A program made the position numbers and the translations under genes. Source: Cyclobacteriaceae bacterium (GTDB lineage Bacteria > Bacteroidota > Bacteroidia > Cytophagales > Cyclobacteriaceae). Taken from it: a stretch of DNA of 64,000 nucleotides. The notes beneath the pieces were generated by a model. It had not been told where the DNA came from. It saw only the letters and a program-made list of their open reading frames with translations, and ran no database searches. The DNA is taken from NCBI GenBank assembly GCA_016786585.1, contig JAEUUI010000014.1, positions 1-64,000 on the forward strand. Direction: 5' to 3'. Below, one piece after another: positions 7,866 through 17,177 of this stretch (its first letter is position 1; the number at the start of each line of letters is the position of its first letter).

Positions 7866-8834
7866 CTAAGGGCTTGTGTTCAATTTCGTAAACCGGTTGC
7901 AACCGTTGTTCGAGGTATCGACAAACGCTTCATGCGGATTAAAGCCGATTACATCTTCAGCTTGTCCAATAAAGTTTGATAAGGCATTAATATCGTAGTA
8001 ATACGGCTCATTCGTTTCGGGGTGAAGGAGATACTCCACTCCACCGGCATCCAGTCGGGCGGCCTTAACAATACGTTCCACATCATCGATAATCTTCCGC
8101 TCAGGTATGAAAGACTCCACCCGGATTCTTCCTGACAATCCCTCTGATTCTTTACTGGCCGTGCGTATGTCCTGCAGCTCTGCAGCGGAAAAGTTGAAGT
8201 TGTTGCCTTTCGGAAATATTTTGATTGCATATAGAAACTTGCCATTCAGTGTTTCCACTCGCACGATGTATCCGCCTTTGGGCGGGATAAACTCCTGCAC
8301 AAGAGTCGAGTGATCGACCCCAAGGTTTATCTGATGCAGATCAATCGCACGTTGCAGTTTTTGCGTTGTATCGAACTTCAGAATTTCTGCGCCATGACTG
8401 CCCACATTCGGCTTGAGTAACACCGGGAATCGGAGTGATTTAGCAGCAGATAGTAACTGACTGATGTGATTAATAACCCGCGTTTTTGGAAAGAAAAGCC
8501 CCAGTGAAGCAATTAAACCCAGTTGGCGGGCTTTTGAAGTTTCTATTTCCTGTGCAAAGGTTCCGTTCACCACGGGAATACCGAGCCGCTCAATATGATT
8601 TAAAAAGTTAGCCGTGTAAAAGATGCCCTGCACGTTGCCGCGCAGATACGCTGAAGAACTTACACGATTCACAACCAGGCTATAGGGTGCATCCCGCTCC
8701 TGCGGATTGAACTGACTCTGGGCTGCATTGATTCGTACAAAGGGAATGTTTCTGCGTTGCAATTCTTCAAAAAGAGGTTTGAACCAAACATGGTGTTCGT
8801 AAAATATGCCAATAGGTTTATTCGGTGATTTCAT
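7866..8834 (-). CDS. RimK-like ATP-grasp ligase
   Basis: A 322-aa ATP-grasp protein. The N-terminal pre-grasp domain (GIFYEHHVWFKPLFEEL) precedes the ATP-grasp core with FPVLLKPNVGSHG (ATP-binding Lys and glycine loop), TLVQEFIPPKGG, and the metal-binding YYYDINALSNF near the end. Family enzymes join a carboxylate to an amine through an acylphosphate, often adding amino acids to peptides, proteins or cofactors. I chose the ATG at 8834 (MKSPNKPIGIF); the open frame extends to 8924 but that part looks non-coding. It is first in an apparent operon with the Ser-less hydrolase and an APC permease. Confidence 0.85.
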   Translation of the reverse strand: MKSPNKPIGIFYEHHVWFKPLFEELQRRNIPFVRINAAQSQFNPQERDAPYSLVVNRVSSSAYLRGNVQGIFYTANFLNHIERLGIPVVNGTFAQEIETSKARQLGLIASLGLFFPKTRVINHISQLLSAAKSLRFPVLLKPNVGSHGAEILKFDTTQKLQRAIDLHQINLGVDHSTLVQEFIPPKGGYIVRVETLNGKFLYAIKIFPKGNNFNFSAAELQDIRTASKESEGLSGRIRVESFIPERKIIDDVERIVKAARLDAGGVEYLLHPETNEPYYYDINALSNFIGQAEDVIGFNPHEAFVDTSNNGCNRFTKLNTSP

Positions 8835-9075
8835 TTGAAAAAAATAAAGTATGGTGAATTGAATAAAAAAGTGGTTCGGTGGAACCGGATCGCAGCCGAT
8901 CATGGATGGCTGAAGGATCATCAAATAGCTTATCTCTGCTTCATGCGCCTTTAAATTTATAGTTCCCTTTTATGTTGGGCGGATTGGCACTGATCCGTTG
9001 CCGGAAGTTGCCAGGGGATCATCGAGTCCGTCTCTTCTCCCTTCTGTATAAATCTTTACAAAAGTAGAAGGAAAA

Positions 9076-10389
9076 ATGATATTATCAATAAAGTCTATCG
9101 ATTTAGTAGACTATTTAAAAATATTTTTACTTTTGATGAAAAATCAGCCGGACATGAATTTTGCTGCCTTTGTTGTGCCTGCGTTTTTACTGTTTACCGC
9201 ACTCGAGTATTGGTACGCCCGAAAAAAAGGGCGCGCAGATCTTTTTACGTACGAGAACGCAATAACCAATATCTCGGTAGGAATTGCCGAGCGGCTGCTT
9301 AGCTTGCTGGTCACCGCCAGCTTTTACGCACTCTATTATTATGTATACGAGCACTATGCCATATATGAAATCCCAAATCACTGGTTAGTCTGGATAGTTT
9401 TACTGTTAGCGACAGATTTTGTATGGTACTGGTATCATCGGCTGGGGCATGAGATCAACCTGTTTTGGGGCGCGCATGTAGTTCATCATCAGAGTGAAGA
9501 ATCTAACTACACGGTTTCTGCCCGGATTACTGTCTTCCAGGCACTGATCCGGAATTTATTCTGGTGTACGCTGCCATTTCTCGGGTTTCATCCTGCAATG
9601 GTGATTACCATTTTGGTTATTCACGGAACATATTCCTTTTTCACCCATACGCAGGTTATTGGTAAGCTCGGCTGGCTTGAATACGTTTTCATCACACCCT
9701 CTCATCATGGAGTCCATCACGCGTCAAACGAAAAGTATCTGAACAAAAACTATGGCGATATCTTCGTTTTTTGGGATAAACTGTTCGGCACGTTCCAAAA
9801 AGAAGAAGAAAAGCCGGTTTATGGACTGACGCATCCGCTGAAAAGCTACAGCTTCCTCTGGCAGCATTTTCATTATTATGCCGAGTTGTGGGAAGCCTGC
9901 AGAAGAACCAGAAGCGTATGGCAATCGGTTAAAATCATTTTCGGGAAACCTGAATTGCTTGATCAACAAATTCGTCCTGCGCTGGAAGCGCGGTTTCTTC
10001 CGCGAAAAGCCTCTCCCCGGCATACCTTCAGGTTTCGCGCGTACCTCAATATTCAAATTACTGCCGCACTTGTTGGATTATTCTTCTTCATCTTGTTCTA
10101 TCCAAAGCTTGACAAGATTGAAGCAGGCTTAGCGGTAAGTGTTATTCTGCTCACCTTAATCAATTGTGGCGCTATGCTTGAACTCCAGCGCTGGATTTAC
10201 TTTGTTGAAATCAGCCGCGCAATAGTACTGCTGGGGTCAGTATGCTACTGGGCTCACAGCTTTACAATATTCTCCGTAAGCGTAATTATTCTTATGGGTG
10301 TGTGTTCGCTTGACCTGGTAGAGAAAAACTATTATCAGTTTGTGTACGCCAGAAATCTTAAACGATTCATAAAATTCAAGAAGCCTTGA
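9076..10389 (+). CDS. sterol desaturase/fatty acid hydroxylase family membrane enzyme
   Basis: A 437-aa multi-span membrane protein with the di-iron histidine clusters of the family: HRLGH, HVVHH and HHGVHH, plus a further His in FFTHTQ. The core occupies residues about 100-245, and extra membrane segments (about four) make up the C-terminal third. It resembles the alkylglycerol-monooxygenase/TMEM195 branch. It probably hydroxylates a lipid in the inner membrane. AAGGAAAA precedes the ATG at 9076; internal ATGs at 9136 and 9154 are alternatives. The next gene overlaps its stop. Confidence 0.88.
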   Translation: MILSIKSIDLVDYLKIFLLLMKNQPDMNFAAFVVPAFLLFTALEYWYARKKGRADLFTYENAITNISVGIAERLLSLLVTASFYALYYYVYEHYAIYEIPNHWLVWIVLLLATDFVWYWYHRLGHEINLFWGAHVVHHQSEESNYTVSARITVFQALIRNLFWCTLPFLGFHPAMVITILVIHGTYSFFTHTQVIGKLGWLEYVFITPSHHGVHHASNEKYLNKNYGDIFVFWDKLFGTFQKEEEKPVYGLTHPLKSYSFLWQHFHYYAELWEACRRTRSVWQSVKIIFGKPELLDQQIRPALEARFLPRKASPRHTFRFRAYLNIQITAALVGLFFFILFYPKLDKIEAGLAVSVILLTLINCGAMLELQRWIYFVEISRAIVLLGSVCYWAHSFTIFSVSVIILMGVCSLDLVEKNYYQFVYARNLKRFIKFKKP

Positions 10390-10859
10390 AAAATATAAAC
10401 ACCCAAAGTTCGCTGGCCTGCCCGGTTGACTTTATTGCTGTAAACGAGAACAAAGTCAGGCTGATCGCCCTGCACGTATTTGTGCTTTCCATAGTCATCT
10501 TATTTCAACCGCATTGGATTACCATCGGTCTTCTTGCCACAGATTTTTTTCTTCGAACATTCAACGTAAACAAGTTCAGCCCGTTCGCCATCAGTGCTGC
10601 AGGGATCACAAAGGTTTTAGCGTTAGGGTTTAAACCGGTGGATCAGGGACCCAAGCGGTTTGCTGCCGGTGTCGGGCTGACTTTTTCACTTGGCATGCTT
10701 GTCACATACCTGGCAGGCTACACCACAGCCATGCTGATTCTTACCGCCACAATTACCGTGTTCTCATTTCTTGAATCGTTCTTAGCGTTTTGTGCGGGAT
10801 GTTATGTGTACACCATTTTGATCCGCGTTTTTAAAATCGCACAATCATCGAAGCAATAA
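10386..10859 (+). CDS. DUF4395 membrane protein
   Basis: A 157-aa membrane protein with the DUF4395 pattern: N-terminal CPVDFIAVNENKVRL, four hydrophobic segments, and a C-terminal FCAGCYVYT with paired cysteines. Function is unknown for the family. The start codon appears to be TTG at 10386, overlapping the hydroxylase TGA as TTGA, which supports translational coupling; no ATG is available before the CPVD motif. Its 3' end overlaps the convergent porin gene by 29 nt. Confidence 0.82.
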   Translation: MKNINTQSSLACPVDFIAVNENKVRLIALHVFVLSIVILFQPHWITIGLLATDFFLRTFNVNKFSPFAISAAGITKVLALGFKPVDQGPKRFAAGVGLTFSLGMLVTYLAGYTTAMLILTATITVFSFLESFLAFCAGCYVYTILIRVFKIAQSSKQ

Positions 10860-12249
10860 TGCGGGTTTCGTGTTTCACAAGGTCAGCCACATAGCCGGAG
10901 GGATCTCCGATTGGCGCATTCCACCCATTCGGTGACGTAACCCCACCCCGACCTGAGAAGTATGGGACATTTGCATGCCGTGTGACCATTTCAAGGCCCC
11001 ACGTTACATTTTCGTTCGGCATGAATTGAAATGAGGTTGAAAAATCCCAGCCATTGAACTTGTCACCCGGGTTTTGGGTCAACACCGCATTTCCGGCAGG
11101 CAGCAATGCCAGGTATCGACCGGGATTGTTGATGTAGCCACCGCCAATCGTCCAGCCGAGTTTTTCTTTTGCCATCCACAGCCGGTGATAAATCATACCG
11201 CTGATAAAATTCTGAGCAGGCTTTCCATCCCGGCCGAAAGCAGTTACGCCATCGCCATTTTCAAAACCAAAGTCAGCCGTTACCGAAAATGCAGCTTTGG
11301 AGATCTTTCGTCCGGGCGCATGATAATACCGGATTACAGCGCTGTTGTCGGTATGAAATCGAAACCGGCCGGGCATATTCGGGGTATCATACCCACCATA
11401 AAAACTGCTGAGAAGTGAAACGGATTCTTTTGGCCGCCATTGAACCTGTGTACCCAGTCCCGGTGCTTCATTAAACATGCCGTAGCTCTGCCAGCCGTTA
11501 ACGATCCAGTATTCTATTTTCAGTTTTGTTGATGGAAAAGTTTGCACACGAATTCCCGTAAAGAACCATGGCGTATTGTCGGATGTGAACGAAGGCTGGT
11601 AATTCCAGTTTTCAAAATTGTTGTACGACAACAACCCCACGTACGATTTAAAAATTCCGGCATCAATGTTAATTCCTTTCCATACATCGAGGTGATAGCC
11701 TGCATATCCTTCGGTAACAAAACGCATGGCCGTATATAAATCAAACTGGCCCCGCAAAGGCGTGTTATCGTTGCGCGGAACTCCGGTTGCCCGCGTGCCA
11801 AACTGCAGCATCAATCTCGCGCGCACATTTTTGTAATGGAAATCACCGCCTGCTTCGATGTACGAAATGTTGAATTCATTTGAACGAAACGTAGCCGTTG
11901 AACCCGAGTTCGTATGATCAATTGGCCGGTTGAAGGAATAATTGTAGTTCATGTCGAGTGTGATGCTCCCGGTAAAATATCGCGATTGCAGCAATGCGTT
12001 CTTCTGACGGTTGTTTCCCTGAACCCAGGAAAAGTCGCCCCAGGAAAACGGATCCTGAAACGAATAATTGACCGTGTCGCTTATGGTACCGGATTTTATT
12101 TCCTGCCGAAGTGAATCTTTAAGTTCGTTCACGATCGACCGAACCAGTTGTTTGCGTTCATCTTCCGGCAAGGTTTGCGCGTACAAGGTGCCGGCAAAAC
12201 TCATCAGGCAATACGTAACGATTGAACCAAGCGTTCTCATAGTCTTCAT
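10831..12249 (-). CDS. outer-membrane beta-barrel porin (BBP2/OmpL-like)
   Basis: A 472-aa exported protein: signal peptide ending TLYAQ, a short charged helix (about residues 30-50), then beta-strand-rich sequence with alternating aromatic residues and a terminal Phe (IIASMIVRF) expected for Bam recognition. It matches the putative beta-barrel porin-2 family. It starts 11 nt after the kup stop and is probably the last gene of the potassium operon, giving K+ passage through the outer membrane (inference). Confidence 0.82.
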   Translation of the reverse strand: MKTMRTLGSIVTYCLMSFAGTLYAQTLPEDERKQLVRSIVNELKDSLRQEIKSGTISDTVNYSFQDPFSWGDFSWVQGNNRQKNALLQSRYFTGSITLDMNYNYSFNRPIDHTNSGSTATFRSNEFNISYIEAGGDFHYKNVRARLMLQFGTRATGVPRNDNTPLRGQFDLYTAMRFVTEGYAGYHLDVWKGINIDAGIFKSYVGLLSYNNFENWNYQPSFTSDNTPWFFTGIRVQTFPSTKLKIEYWIVNGWQSYGMFNEAPGLGTQVQWRPKESVSLLSSFYGGYDTPNMPGRFRFHTDNSAVIRYYHAPGRKISKAAFSVTADFGFENGDGVTAFGRDGKPAQNFISGMIYHRLWMAKEKLGWTIGGGYINNPGRYLALLPAGNAVLTQNPGDKFNGWDFSTSFQFMPNENVTWGLEMVTRHANVPYFSGRGGVTSPNGWNAPIGDPSGYVADLVKHETRIIASMIVRF

Positions 12250-12260
12250 GTTTCGAAATC

Positions 12261-14201
12261 TTAGTTGTATTTTCTTGTTAACGGTATTGGCGGGGTACTG
12301 TGGTAAACAAGCGGAACCTGTTCAATCACTACGTCACTCTTATCAAGCCCGAATGCCTTTTCATCACTTTGCCCGAGGTGTTTCAGGTAGAAATAGCCAT
12401 TCAGCAAAAGGCCTTCCTTGAGCGTAAACTCATTCTCTACGGAAAGAAACTTCTCCAGCACCACAAATTTGAAATCAGGCTGGGCATTATACCGGGTTGA
12501 GCCATCCGGGCGGACATGAAGATTAAGTTCTTTTTGCGCGACCAGCTCCTGCACAATCCGTTTGAAGAACAGCTCGGCACGGGCCTGCACACGGAAACCT
12601 ATGTGAATATTGACTTTAATGATTTTGTCATCAACCAATTCCGACACATCGTAACTCAATGTGTAGGGTTCATCCGTGCGGTGAAGGTGGAGAAACCAGT
12701 ACACATCGGCACGCTTTGGCTTTTTGGACAGGATTGATTTAATAACCTTCTCTTCTATCTGTTCGCGGTGATTGGCCTTTGTGAGATAGATCAGGTGCGT
12801 GGCAAACTTTGGAATCGAATCATCTTCACTCAACTCCCGGATCAATGTGGTGTATTTACCCAATTCAACAAACTTGACAAACCGGTTATTGATCTTGCGT
12901 GCATAATACCATGTATACATCACGGAAAAGATCAACAACTCAAAAAACAGGAACATCCAGCGTTCCTTGATTTTAACCACATTTGTGATGAAAAATGAAA
13001 TTTCAATTGTTCCGAACAGCATCAGGATCAATACAACAAAAATTACATTCCACTTAAGTTTGTAGATTAAAAAGTAGGATAACAAAATTGTCGTCATCAT
13101 CATGGCAATGGTAATGGAGAATCCGTAAGCTGCTTCCATGTGTGTTGAACTCTGGAAGTAGAGAATCATCATTACACAGCCAATCCATAAAATCGTGTTG
13201 ATGCTTGGAATGTAAATCTGCCCTTTAAGATCGCTGGGCTGACGCACGGACACGCGCGGCCAGAAGTTTAAACTCATCGCTTCACTTATTAATGTAAAGG
13301 ATCCGCTGATCAACGCCTGCGAAGCAATAATCGCTGCTGCCGTTGCGATGATAATACCCGGAAGTAAAAACCAGTCGGGCATCATTTCGAAAAACGGGTT
13401 CCGGCCAGCCAGCAACGGATCGCCCTGATGCAATAACCAGGCAGCTTGCCCCATGTAGTTAACAACCAGGCAAACCTTTACGAAGCCCCATGTGATGCGG
13501 ATGTTTCTCCGACCGCAATGACCAAGATCGGAATACAATGCTTCTGCACCTGTTGTGGCAAGAAACACCGCGCCCAATAACCAGAACCCATGCGGGTATC
13601 GTATTAATAAATTCCAGGCATAAACCGGGTTGAGCGACTTAACGACCTCCGGAAAATGAAAAATCTGGCTGATGCCGATGATCATCAACATGGTAAACCA
13701 GATAAACATAATTGGCCCAAATGCAATACCTACTTTTTGTGTGCCGAAACGCTGAAAGAAAAACAGCAGCGAGAGGATGATCACAACGATCGGCACGGTA
13801 GGAATATGCGGAATGATCATCTCCAATCCTTCTACAGCCGAAGCAACGGAGATTGGCGGTGTAATAATTCCGTCGGCCAACAAGGTTGTGGCTCCGAGAA
13901 TGGTTGGGATGACAAGAAATTTTCCATAACGCCTTACCAGTGCGTAGAGCGAAAAGATTCCACCCTCACCCTGGTTATCGGCCATCAGTGTAAGCACGAT
14001 GTATTTGATGGTGGTTTGAAAGACGAGCGTCCAGAATACGCACGAAACTCCACCCAGCACGAGTGTTTCATCGATCGGGCGGTCGCCCACAATTGCTTTC
14101 AGTACATACAGCGGACTGGTACCGATATCGCCATAAATGATCCCGAGCGCTACGAGCAAAGAGGCAATAGTGATCCTGTTCGAATGATTATCCGATTTCA
14201 T
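12261..14201 (-). CDS. kup: KUP-family potassium uptake protein
   Basis: A 646-aa protein. About 12 transmembrane segments fill the first 430 residues, beginning with the KUP hallmark GIIYGDIGTSPLYVLKA and continuing with DNQGEGGIFSLYALV and GAEALYSDLGHCG. The C-terminal 200 residues form the cytoplasmic domain. It imports K+ by H+ symport in the inner membrane. The gene starts 25 nt after the kdpE-like stop and is followed by the porin gene 11 nt later. Confidence 0.96.
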   Translation of the reverse strand: MKSDNHSNRITIASLLVALGIIYGDIGTSPLYVLKAIVGDRPIDETLVLGGVSCVFWTLVFQTTIKYIVLTLMADNQGEGGIFSLYALVRRYGKFLVIPTILGATTLLADGIITPPISVASAVEGLEMIIPHIPTVPIVVIILSLLFFFQRFGTQKVGIAFGPIMFIWFTMLMIIGISQIFHFPEVVKSLNPVYAWNLLIRYPHGFWLLGAVFLATTGAEALYSDLGHCGRRNIRITWGFVKVCLVVNYMGQAAWLLHQGDPLLAGRNPFFEMMPDWFLLPGIIIATAAAIIASQALISGSFTLISEAMSLNFWPRVSVRQPSDLKGQIYIPSINTILWIGCVMMILYFQSSTHMEAAYGFSITIAMMMTTILLSYFLIYKLKWNVIFVVLILMLFGTIEISFFITNVVKIKERWMFLFFELLIFSVMYTWYYARKINNRFVKFVELGKYTTLIRELSEDDSIPKFATHLIYLTKANHREQIEEKVIKSILSKKPKRADVYWFLHLHRTDEPYTLSYDVSELVDDKIIKVNIHIGFRVQARAELFFKRIVQELVAQKELNLHVRPDGSTRYNAQPDFKFVVLEKFLSVENEFTLKEGLLLNGYFYLKHLGQSDEKAFGLDKSDVVIEQVPLVYHSTPPIPLTRKYN

Positions 14202-14226
14202 TTTATCAAGAAATATGGTTATTGAA

Positions 14227-14910
14227 TTATCCGGCTACGAACCGATAGCCCACGCCCGACTCGGTGATGATATGGACCGGACGGTTAGGATCGGTTTCTA
14301 TTTTCTTTCGAAGCTGCGCAACAAAAACACGCAGGTATTGTGATTCATTTTTATAACTCGGTCCCCACACCTGGTTAAGCATGTATTGATGGGTAAGCAC
14401 CTTTCCTTCATTCTTCACCATCAGCGCAAGTAGAGTATACTCGGTACTGGTAAGCTTAACAGCCGTCCCATTTTTTTTCACCGCACGTGCTGCGAAGTCG
14501 ATTGTGAGATCGGTAAATGTTACCAGCGGGTTGTTTTCATCGGCAGCGGCCTTACGCAATGCAGAACGTATTCTGGCAACCAACTCACCTGTGCGGAAAG
14601 GTTTCACCAGGTAATCGTTTGCCCCGTGATCCAATGCCCGAACAATATCCTCTTCGTCACTTTGCACCGATAAAATGATAACCGGATTGGAATACCACTC
14701 GCGCAAATGCTTCAATACCTCATGGCCGTTCTGGTCGGGCAAGCCCAGATCAAGTAATACCAGATCAGGCGGATGAGTAGAAACAGCTGTAATACCTTCC
14801 TTCGCGGTTGTCGCCTCGGTAACGTTGTATCCGAACGACTGAAGGGTGATGTTCAGCAGCTTGCGGATCTGGGCCTCATCATCGATCACCAAAATCGTTG
14901 CGTTACTCAT
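14227..14910 (-). CDS. kdpE: KdpE-like OmpR-family response regulator
   Basis: A 227-aa regulator. Receiver domain: VIDDEAQIRK, phospho-acceptor D54 in LVLLDLGLPD, Lys in YLVKPF. The winged-helix DNA-binding domain contains LTSTEYTLLALM and ends with the family ESGVGYRF. Wording is close to KdpE (HGANDYLVKPFRTGEL, NESQYLRVFVAQLRKKIE). The start overlaps the sensor gene by 8 nt. It most likely controls the kup and porin genes just downstream rather than a kdpFABC operon, which is absent here. Confidence 0.92.
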   Translation of the reverse strand: MSNATILVIDDEAQIRKLLNITLQSFGYNVTEATTAKEGITAVSTHPPDLVLLDLGLPDQNGHEVLKHLREWYSNPVIILSVQSDEEDIVRALDHGANDYLVKPFRTGELVARIRSALRKAAADENNPLVTFTDLTIDFAARAVKKNGTAVKLTSTEYTLLALMVKNEGKVLTHQYMLNQVWGPSYKNESQYLRVFVAQLRKKIETDPNRPVHIITESGVGYRFVAG

Positions 14911-16009
14911 TTTTCAAACCGTTTAAGTATGAAACTTCGGTTGGTATTTCAATCGTGAACAGAGCCCCGCTCAAGGGAAGATTTTTTAATGTTATCGTTC
15001 CGTGATGCGCTTCTACAAAACCTTTCGCGATCGATAACCCTAACCCGGTTCCACCCGGACGTGAGCCTTTCAGCCTGTAAAATTTGCTGAACACTTTATC
15101 AATCTCACCTTCCGGGAATCCATGGCCATTATCCGCCACCGTCAGTACAAGTGTTTCACCTTCGGCCGCAGCCTGCACGACTATGCCTGTACCTTCAGGC
15201 GTGTAGTTTACGGCATTGCTGATCAGGTTATAAAGTACCTGTTCCATCAAGCCAAAATCCAGTTTAAACAACGGAAGCGATTCCGGAACATGAATGGATA
15301 TCTTATGCTTGCCGGCAGCCGGTTCAATCTGTTTGATCACCGTGTACACCAGCTCCTCCACGTTACACCAGTCTTTCTTGAGCTTGAATGCTCCCGACTC
15401 AAGCCGCGACATGTTTAACAAGTTTTCAACCTGCCGGTTGAGTCGTAGTGATGCGGTAGCAATTTCATTCAACAACTCTTTATTATCCTGTGGCGTGAGC
15501 TTGTCGAAATGATTGATCAGGTTATCGGTTGAACCGAGAATTGTGGTGATGGGAGTTCTGAGTTCATGCGAAAGTGAATTGAACAACGTATTGTAAAATC
15601 TCGCTTCGTTTGCTTTTTCTTCTTTAATGCGGGCTTCTTTCTCTGCTTTCCGGATGCGTACGGTAAGCACTGCATGAATCACCACGATCAGAAAGTACAT
15701 CAGCAGCAAAACACGGTCTTCTGTTTTACCTACGGTGAGCGTAAACCGCGGGGGAATAAACAAATAGTCCCACAATAACGCACTGAGCGTAGCGGCTACA
15801 ATTACCGGAACGATATCGAAGAACATCGCGAGGATGGAAACTGACATCAGCAATAAAAAAGCAACAACCCGGTAGTCGATCAAATCATAAAATAAAGCTC
15901 CGACACCTGCAACACTGCATGTAACAAGAACACTGATCAGGTATTGATTTTTCCGGGCGACCGTATAAAAGCTGCGCTTTTTCACAATTTGCTTTCCGCT
16001 GATTGACAC
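14903..16009 (-). CDS. KdpD-like sensor kinase lacking the N-terminal KdpD domain
   Basis: A 368-aa kinase. Four membrane segments (about residues 24-118) form the DUF4118 module (FDIVPVIVAATLSALLWDYLFIPP). HisKA follows with H148 in SLSHELRTPIT, then HATPase motifs NLISNAVNYTP, DNGHGFP and GTGLGLSIAKG. E. coli KdpD is about 890 aa; the approximately 400-residue cytoplasmic KdpD/Usp/GAF part is missing. The longest frame begins with GTG at 16009, but a -7-like box lies only 2 nt upstream, so GTG at 15985 (MKKRSFYT) may be the true start. Confidence 0.9.
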   Translation of the reverse strand: MSISGKQIVKKRSFYTVARKNQYLISVLVTCSVAGVGALFYDLIDYRVVAFLLLMSVSILAMFFDIVPVIVAATLSALLWDYLFIPPRFTLTVGKTEDRVLLLMYFLIVVIHAVLTVRIRKAEKEARIKEEKANEARFYNTLFNSLSHELRTPITTILGSTDNLINHFDKLTPQDNKELLNEIATASLRLNRQVENLLNMSRLESGAFKLKKDWCNVEELVYTVIKQIEPAAGKHKISIHVPESLPLFKLDFGLMEQVLYNLISNAVNYTPEGTGIVVQAAAEGETLVLTVADNGHGFPEGEIDKVFSKFYRLKGSRPGGTGLGLSIAKGFVEAHHGTITLKNLPLSGALFTIEIPTEVSYLNGLKNE

Positions 16010-16011
16010 GT

Positions 16012-16019
16012 CAAAAGTA
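16012..16019 (-). promoter_or_regulatory. candidate -7 box of the kdpDE-kup-porin operon
   Basis: Minus-strand TACTTTTG fits the Bacteroidota consensus TAnnTTTG exactly. No clear -33 TTG is present at the usual distance. If used, transcription would begin inside or just before the annotated GTG start. Confidence 0.4.
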
Positions 16020-16077
16020 CCGGTTGTGTTATAAATATGGTGTCAGGAAAGTGCTCCCGGACATAAAGATTTTATAA

Positions 16078-16104
16078 AGAAAAAGCCCGGCTTGCGGCCG
16101 GGCT
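16078..16104 (-). terminator. rho-independent terminator of the DUF2911 gene
   Basis: An 8-bp stem AGCCCGGC/GCCGGGCT (plus-strand arms 16084-16091 and 16097-16104) with a 5-nt loop is followed on the minus strand by TTTTTCTTT. It begins 23 nt after the gene's stop codon. Confidence 0.85.
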
Positions 16105-16126
16105 CTGAATTCAGCGAGTTATCGCA

Positions 16127-16675
16127 TCAAAATTTCACAGGAATCTGTACGACTGTGTTTTCCCAGCCGATCCAGAGGTTGCTTTTACCGGTTCCGTTGG
16201 CTTCGTCAAATACCATTGAAAGTGCCTCAATTTCTGTTGCCGGTTTAGTAGTAGGAACATTAAAGCGTACAACGTCTTTGCTTTCATCGTACTCGTATGC
16301 TCCCCATGTATCAAGCTTCGAGTTGAAAATAATGGTCCACTCCTTTTCGTTCGGAATGGCGTACAGCGAATAGGTTCCTGCTTTCACCAGCTTATCACCG
16401 AACGTTACATCCCTGAACAACTTAATCTCCGTGGTTTCGTTGGCACCGAGGCGCCACACTTTGCCGAAAGGCTCGGTACTGCCTAACATGGTTCTGCCCT
16501 TCTTCTGCGGACGGCCATAACTAACTTTTACTACTGCGGCTGACCTTCTTCCGTTTTCACGGAGATAGGAAATGTCGGCCGGGCTCGGGTCCAATCCCGC
16601 AAATTTTTGTGCATATGCCGCTTCTCCCGCCAGCAGCGACAGGATGACAACAAAAAGCATTTTCGTGTTTTTCAT
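16127..16675 (-). CDS. exported DUF2911 protein
   Basis: A 182-aa protein with a signal peptide (MKNTKMLFVVILSLLAGEAAYA) and a DUF2911 domain: KVSYGRPQKKGR, FGKVWRLGANETTEI, AGTYSLYAIP and WTIIFNSKLDTWGAYEY are family landmarks. It is a common periplasmic or surface protein of Bacteroidota with no assigned function. It is a single-gene unit closed by its own terminator. Confidence 0.88.
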   Translation of the reverse strand: MKNTKMLFVVILSLLAGEAAYAQKFAGLDPSPADISYLRENGRRSAAVVKVSYGRPQKKGRTMLGSTEPFGKVWRLGANETTEIKLFRDVTFGDKLVKAGTYSLYAIPNEKEWTIIFNSKLDTWGAYEYDESKDVVRFNVPTTKPATEIEALSMVFDEANGTGKSNLWIGWENTVVQIPVKF

Positions 16676-16768
16676 ATAAAGAGGTTTAACGGTTCAATCT
16701 ATCAGGTAACGGCCCGTAAACCGAAGGGTTTGCGGTGAACGGTTGTTTCAGGTGACGATTACAATTTT

Positions 16769-17104
16769 TTAACAAACTTCTTTCTGGAGGGCATACTGCA
16801 AACCCCAGTCTTTAAGCGCGCCAAAAACCGGCAGCAATGCCTTACCTTTTTCTGTCAGGAAATATTCCACGCGCGGTGGAATTTCCGGGTAAATTACGCG
16901 GTCGATCAGGCCGTCACGTTCCAAATCGCGCAGTTGAGTAGTAAGCATTTGCTTGCTTACGTCTTTCAGCATCATGCTCATTTTTCCAAACCGGTTGATA
17001 TCATTATTAATCAGGTGCAGAATTAAAATTTTCCACTTTCCGCCTATTAAACTCATCGTTGCCGTTACCGGGCAATTCTCCAGATCAAAAATATCTACTT
17101 CCAT
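16769..17104 (-). CDS. HxlR-family transcriptional regulator
   Basis: A 111-aa winged-helix regulator with the HxlR pattern: CPVTATMSLIGGKWKILIL, then MLTTQLRDLERDGLI, and PPRVEYFLTEKGKALLPV. The conserved N-terminal Cys (C11) is present; in related regulators it senses quinones or electrophiles. It is divergent from an NmrA-type oxidoreductase gene, and a palindrome lies between the two, so it probably represses that gene and itself (inference). Confidence 0.92.
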   Translation of the reverse strand: MEVDIFDLENCPVTATMSLIGGKWKILILHLINNDINRFGKMSMMLKDVSKQMLTTQLRDLERDGLIDRVIYPEIPPRVEYFLTEKGKALLPVFGALKDWGLQYALQKEVC

Positions 17105-17163
17105 AACGTCTTGATTTTCAACAATAGTCAGAAAAAAATGACTACATCAGATTAAAATACCTA

Positions 17164-17177
17164 CTTACAATAGTAAG
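17164..17177. promoter_or_regulatory. candidate HxlR operator
   Basis: CTTAC-AATA-GTAAG is a perfect 5-bp inverted repeat in the divergent HxlR/NmrA spacer. It abuts GACCTTTG (17177-17184), a one-mismatch -7 box pointing to the NmrA gene, so binding would block that promoter. Confidence 0.55.

Noticed and set aside
16714-16735. Hairpin CCGTAAACC/GGTTTGCGG after the HxlR gene
   Set aside because: Well paired only as plus-strand RNA, where no gene ends; on the minus strand it has a mismatch and no T-tract.
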